Assembly (NCBI RefSeq): GCF_040802235.1
Contig: NC_133161.1
Coordinates: forward strand, 15,455,001-15,519,000
DNA: 64,000 nt
Reading direction: 5' to 3'
Source of the DNA: Manis javanica
Lineage: Eukaryota; Chordata; Mammalia; Pholidota; Manidae
The notes under the pieces were generated by a model that ran no database searches, had not been told where the DNA came from, and saw nothing but the letters and a program-made list of their open reading frames with translations. Each line of letters opens with the position of its first letter. Within the stretch, counting starts at the first letter, position 1. Of this stretch, positions 62,021-64,000 are shown in pieces. The translations under genes and the position numbers were made by a program.

Positions 62021-62875
62021 ACGGGGACAACTGTTGAGTTCATTTGAAAAAGCTGATGCATTTTTATGCTTCTTAAATTATATTGCTGGGATCAGCCACC
62101 TCTGCCTTAGCTGCTGAGGCCACTCTGATGATCACACAATTCTGAACCATTAGCATAAAAGATTAGAAAGTGTTTCAGTGGTGAATTTTAATGCAGTGCT
62201 GATGTCTGTCCTATCATCTATCTGTCTGTCTACCTGTAGATAGAAAAGAAGCAGCCTTGCTGCTTTGGAGGGACAGTCATGTCACCTGAGGCCGATGGTC
62301 CCCATGCTGCCTCAACCACAGACTCGGGGCAAAAGGCCTGACTCTCCAGGCAAGGAATTTAGGCTTAGATCTGATGAAGGGGACTTCTAAGGATTTGGCT
62401 CCTATGGTAGAATTTGGGGCATCCCTGGCTTTTAAAATAATGAGTGCCTTTTACTGGGGACCACTTTGATTCTAGGGCCAGGATGGGGTCTCTGCCAAAA
62501 GAGTCAGAAGATTAGTTCTTCAGGATTTGTTCTCAGGCAGAGAAGTTACAAATAGAAGGGTAATGTTTCTTGACATTTGTCCCTTTCACAAGGGTAGAAA
62601 CAGGAATGTGCAGTCAGGGCAGATGCTCAGTTTAGGTCAAAGGTTACACATTTGACAGGGATGTGTCTTCCGTACCAGAGCGTAATAGTGACAGTAAAAA
62701 TATTATCAGCTCTGCTAACAGTTTCTGCCTCCTCTTCAGAGATAACTGCCTGCCACATCTGGTGGGCTCGTCAGGAATGCCCTTTCTGTCCTGCATGGTG
62801 CTGTCCCGTGGCCCTCAGGCCGCTCAGAGGTGCATGCCATGGTGTGCTTGGCACTGGGTGGCGCGGTGCTTCCGA
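62021..62875. other. Putative intron; no gene recognised
   Basis: Contains a short TCTG/TCTA simple repeat at about 62217-62240 and nothing else supported. Confidence 0.4.
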
Positions 62876-62884
62876 CTTTGGACC

Positions 62885-63060
62885 TAGCTCCTTTCCTTGG
62901 GAAACTTGCCAAATGACTTGATCGTCTTAAAACTCAGCTTTCCCATTTGTAAAATGGGGGGTTAACAGTGATGAGTAAATGAGATAAGAACATACAAAGC
63001 ATTTAGTATTGTGTCCAGAACGAAAAAGAGAGCAATAACAACAAATAGCAGCTAATGTTA
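62885..63060 (+). repeat. MIR SINE
   Basis: 'ctcagctttcccatttgtaa' then 'aaatggggggttaacagtga', 'aaatgagataagaacataca' and a 'gcatttagtattgtgtcc' block match the sense MIR in order. Confidence 0.78.
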
Positions 63061-64000
63061 ACTATTATACTTAGAAATAGCCCATTCTGGGCACTGGGAT
63101 CCCTGAAGAACGTGACCTCAGGAGCTGCCAAAGGTTGGACATAGGGCTGGACATACTTTTGGGAAGCCATGTTCCAGCAGCGAGTGCCCACTGGTAAGCA
63201 GCAGGACCCACATGGGCGTGTGAAAGGCTCAGTGCAGCTTTCTGTTAAATCCCAAGGGGCAGTGAACATTCTCTTTGTTTTTAGTACTTAATCAAATATT
63301 CCCTAGAGTTCCCCCAGTTGTTTCCGATCAGTCAGGCTCACCAGGTCTCACCTGGAACCGATTCCCACAATGCCTACAAAAGAAAGCAAGAACTGAAGTC
63401 TTGCCACTCACTCAGTGCTATTAGCCAGGCCTGCCGCCGTGTCATTTCTCTAAATCCCTGGATATATTACAGATCTTGCTTCATTTCTTTGCTCACAAGC
63501 TAAGCTCTGGGTAAGAAACCAAAACAGAGTCAGCTTTTTTTGAAATTCCTGGCAGTGAACCCTAACCCCTGCAGAGAGGTGGTGCCATGAGCAAAGTGGG
63601 TTGAAAGAGTTGGAGGTTTCCTGCTATTCTGGGCAGGAAGGCAGGAAATAGTCGTGCTTTACAATAATTATGGGCAACAGGGTTAAGAATAAAGCAGGGC
63701 TTCTATTAAAACAATCTGTTCTCAATATGGTGTGCTGAGCCCCACGAGTGTGCACAGAAATTGGACTGGGTCTCACTGTGTCTTAGTGGCCAGCTACCCA
63801 GTGGCCATGTATTTGTTAACATGACTTATAATAAGAGTTTTGTAACTCTTTCATTACAGACATATATATGTTACAAACTATGGAAAGATCAGAAAATTTG
63901 AAAAAAAAAATCACATTAAATAATCTACCATATTAAATGACTGGGATACTTTTCTCTGTTTAATGTCTACTCAGACAGTCAATGAGCTTTTAGATAGTTC
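63061..64000. other. Putative intron; no gene or repeat recognised
   Basis: AT-rich sequence to the window edge. No supported exon. Confidence 0.4.

Overview
This window is eukaryotic nuclear DNA from a placental mammal. It is AT-rich and gene-poor. It carries an almost full-length LINE-1, many old MIR, L2 and hAT-Charlie (MER5A, MER20) fossils, an old L1M fragment, microsatellites and one CpG island. No bacterial or viral genome organisation, rRNA, tRNA or CRISPR array is visible. I see no lineage-specific SINE (Alu, B1/B2, CAN-SINE, Bov-tA or ERE). From memory only, the young L1 and especially the endogenous-retrovirus-derived repeat found here twice resemble repeats common in pangolin (Manis) sequences. 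I offer pangolin as a tentative identification that needs a database search.

Layout. Positions 1-1480 show no gene. A MIR at about 1488-1611 and 9513-9560 is split by a large insertion at 1612-9495, flanked by an exact 17-bp target-site duplication (TSD). The insertion is a full-length L1: 5'UTR, ORF1, ORF2, G-rich 3'UTR and a terminal AATAAA plus oligo(A). Its 3'UTR is interrupted at 7639-9278 by a second element: a piece of ERV transcript with an env transmembrane-subunit fragment, a polypurine tract, U3-R of an LTR and a poly(A) tail. Both L1 ORFs are broken by frameshifts and nonsense codons. Positions 9.5-23 kb hold a mutated antisense L1M (17.28-19.57 kb), MIR, L2 (20.6-21.2 kb) and MER20 (21.46-21.68 kb) within otherwise unremarkable DNA.

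At 23.3-24.25 kb there is a strong CpG island with a likely non-coding first exon on the + strand, ending at a good splice donor at 23744. This is probably the promoter of a host gene whose coding exons lie downstream of the window, so most of 23.75-64 kb would be its first intron. I cannot name the gene. The putative intron contains a Z-DNA-prone GC/GT tract, several MER5A, MIR and L2 fossils, and a tiny recent retro-insertion with a TSD (37392-37530). It also holds a second, antisense copy of the ERV-derived element (37772-38206) with its own 14-bp TSD and poly(A), and a nearly perfect 63-bp tandem duplication (42455-42593).

The most interesting point is the ERV-derived family. Both copies stop at the same place, just after a polyadenylation signal in the LTR. 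Both carry poly(A), and copy 2 has a long TSD at a textbook L1 endonuclease site. Together these suggest that an ERV mRNA was mobilised in trans by L1, and that one copy landed inside an L1.
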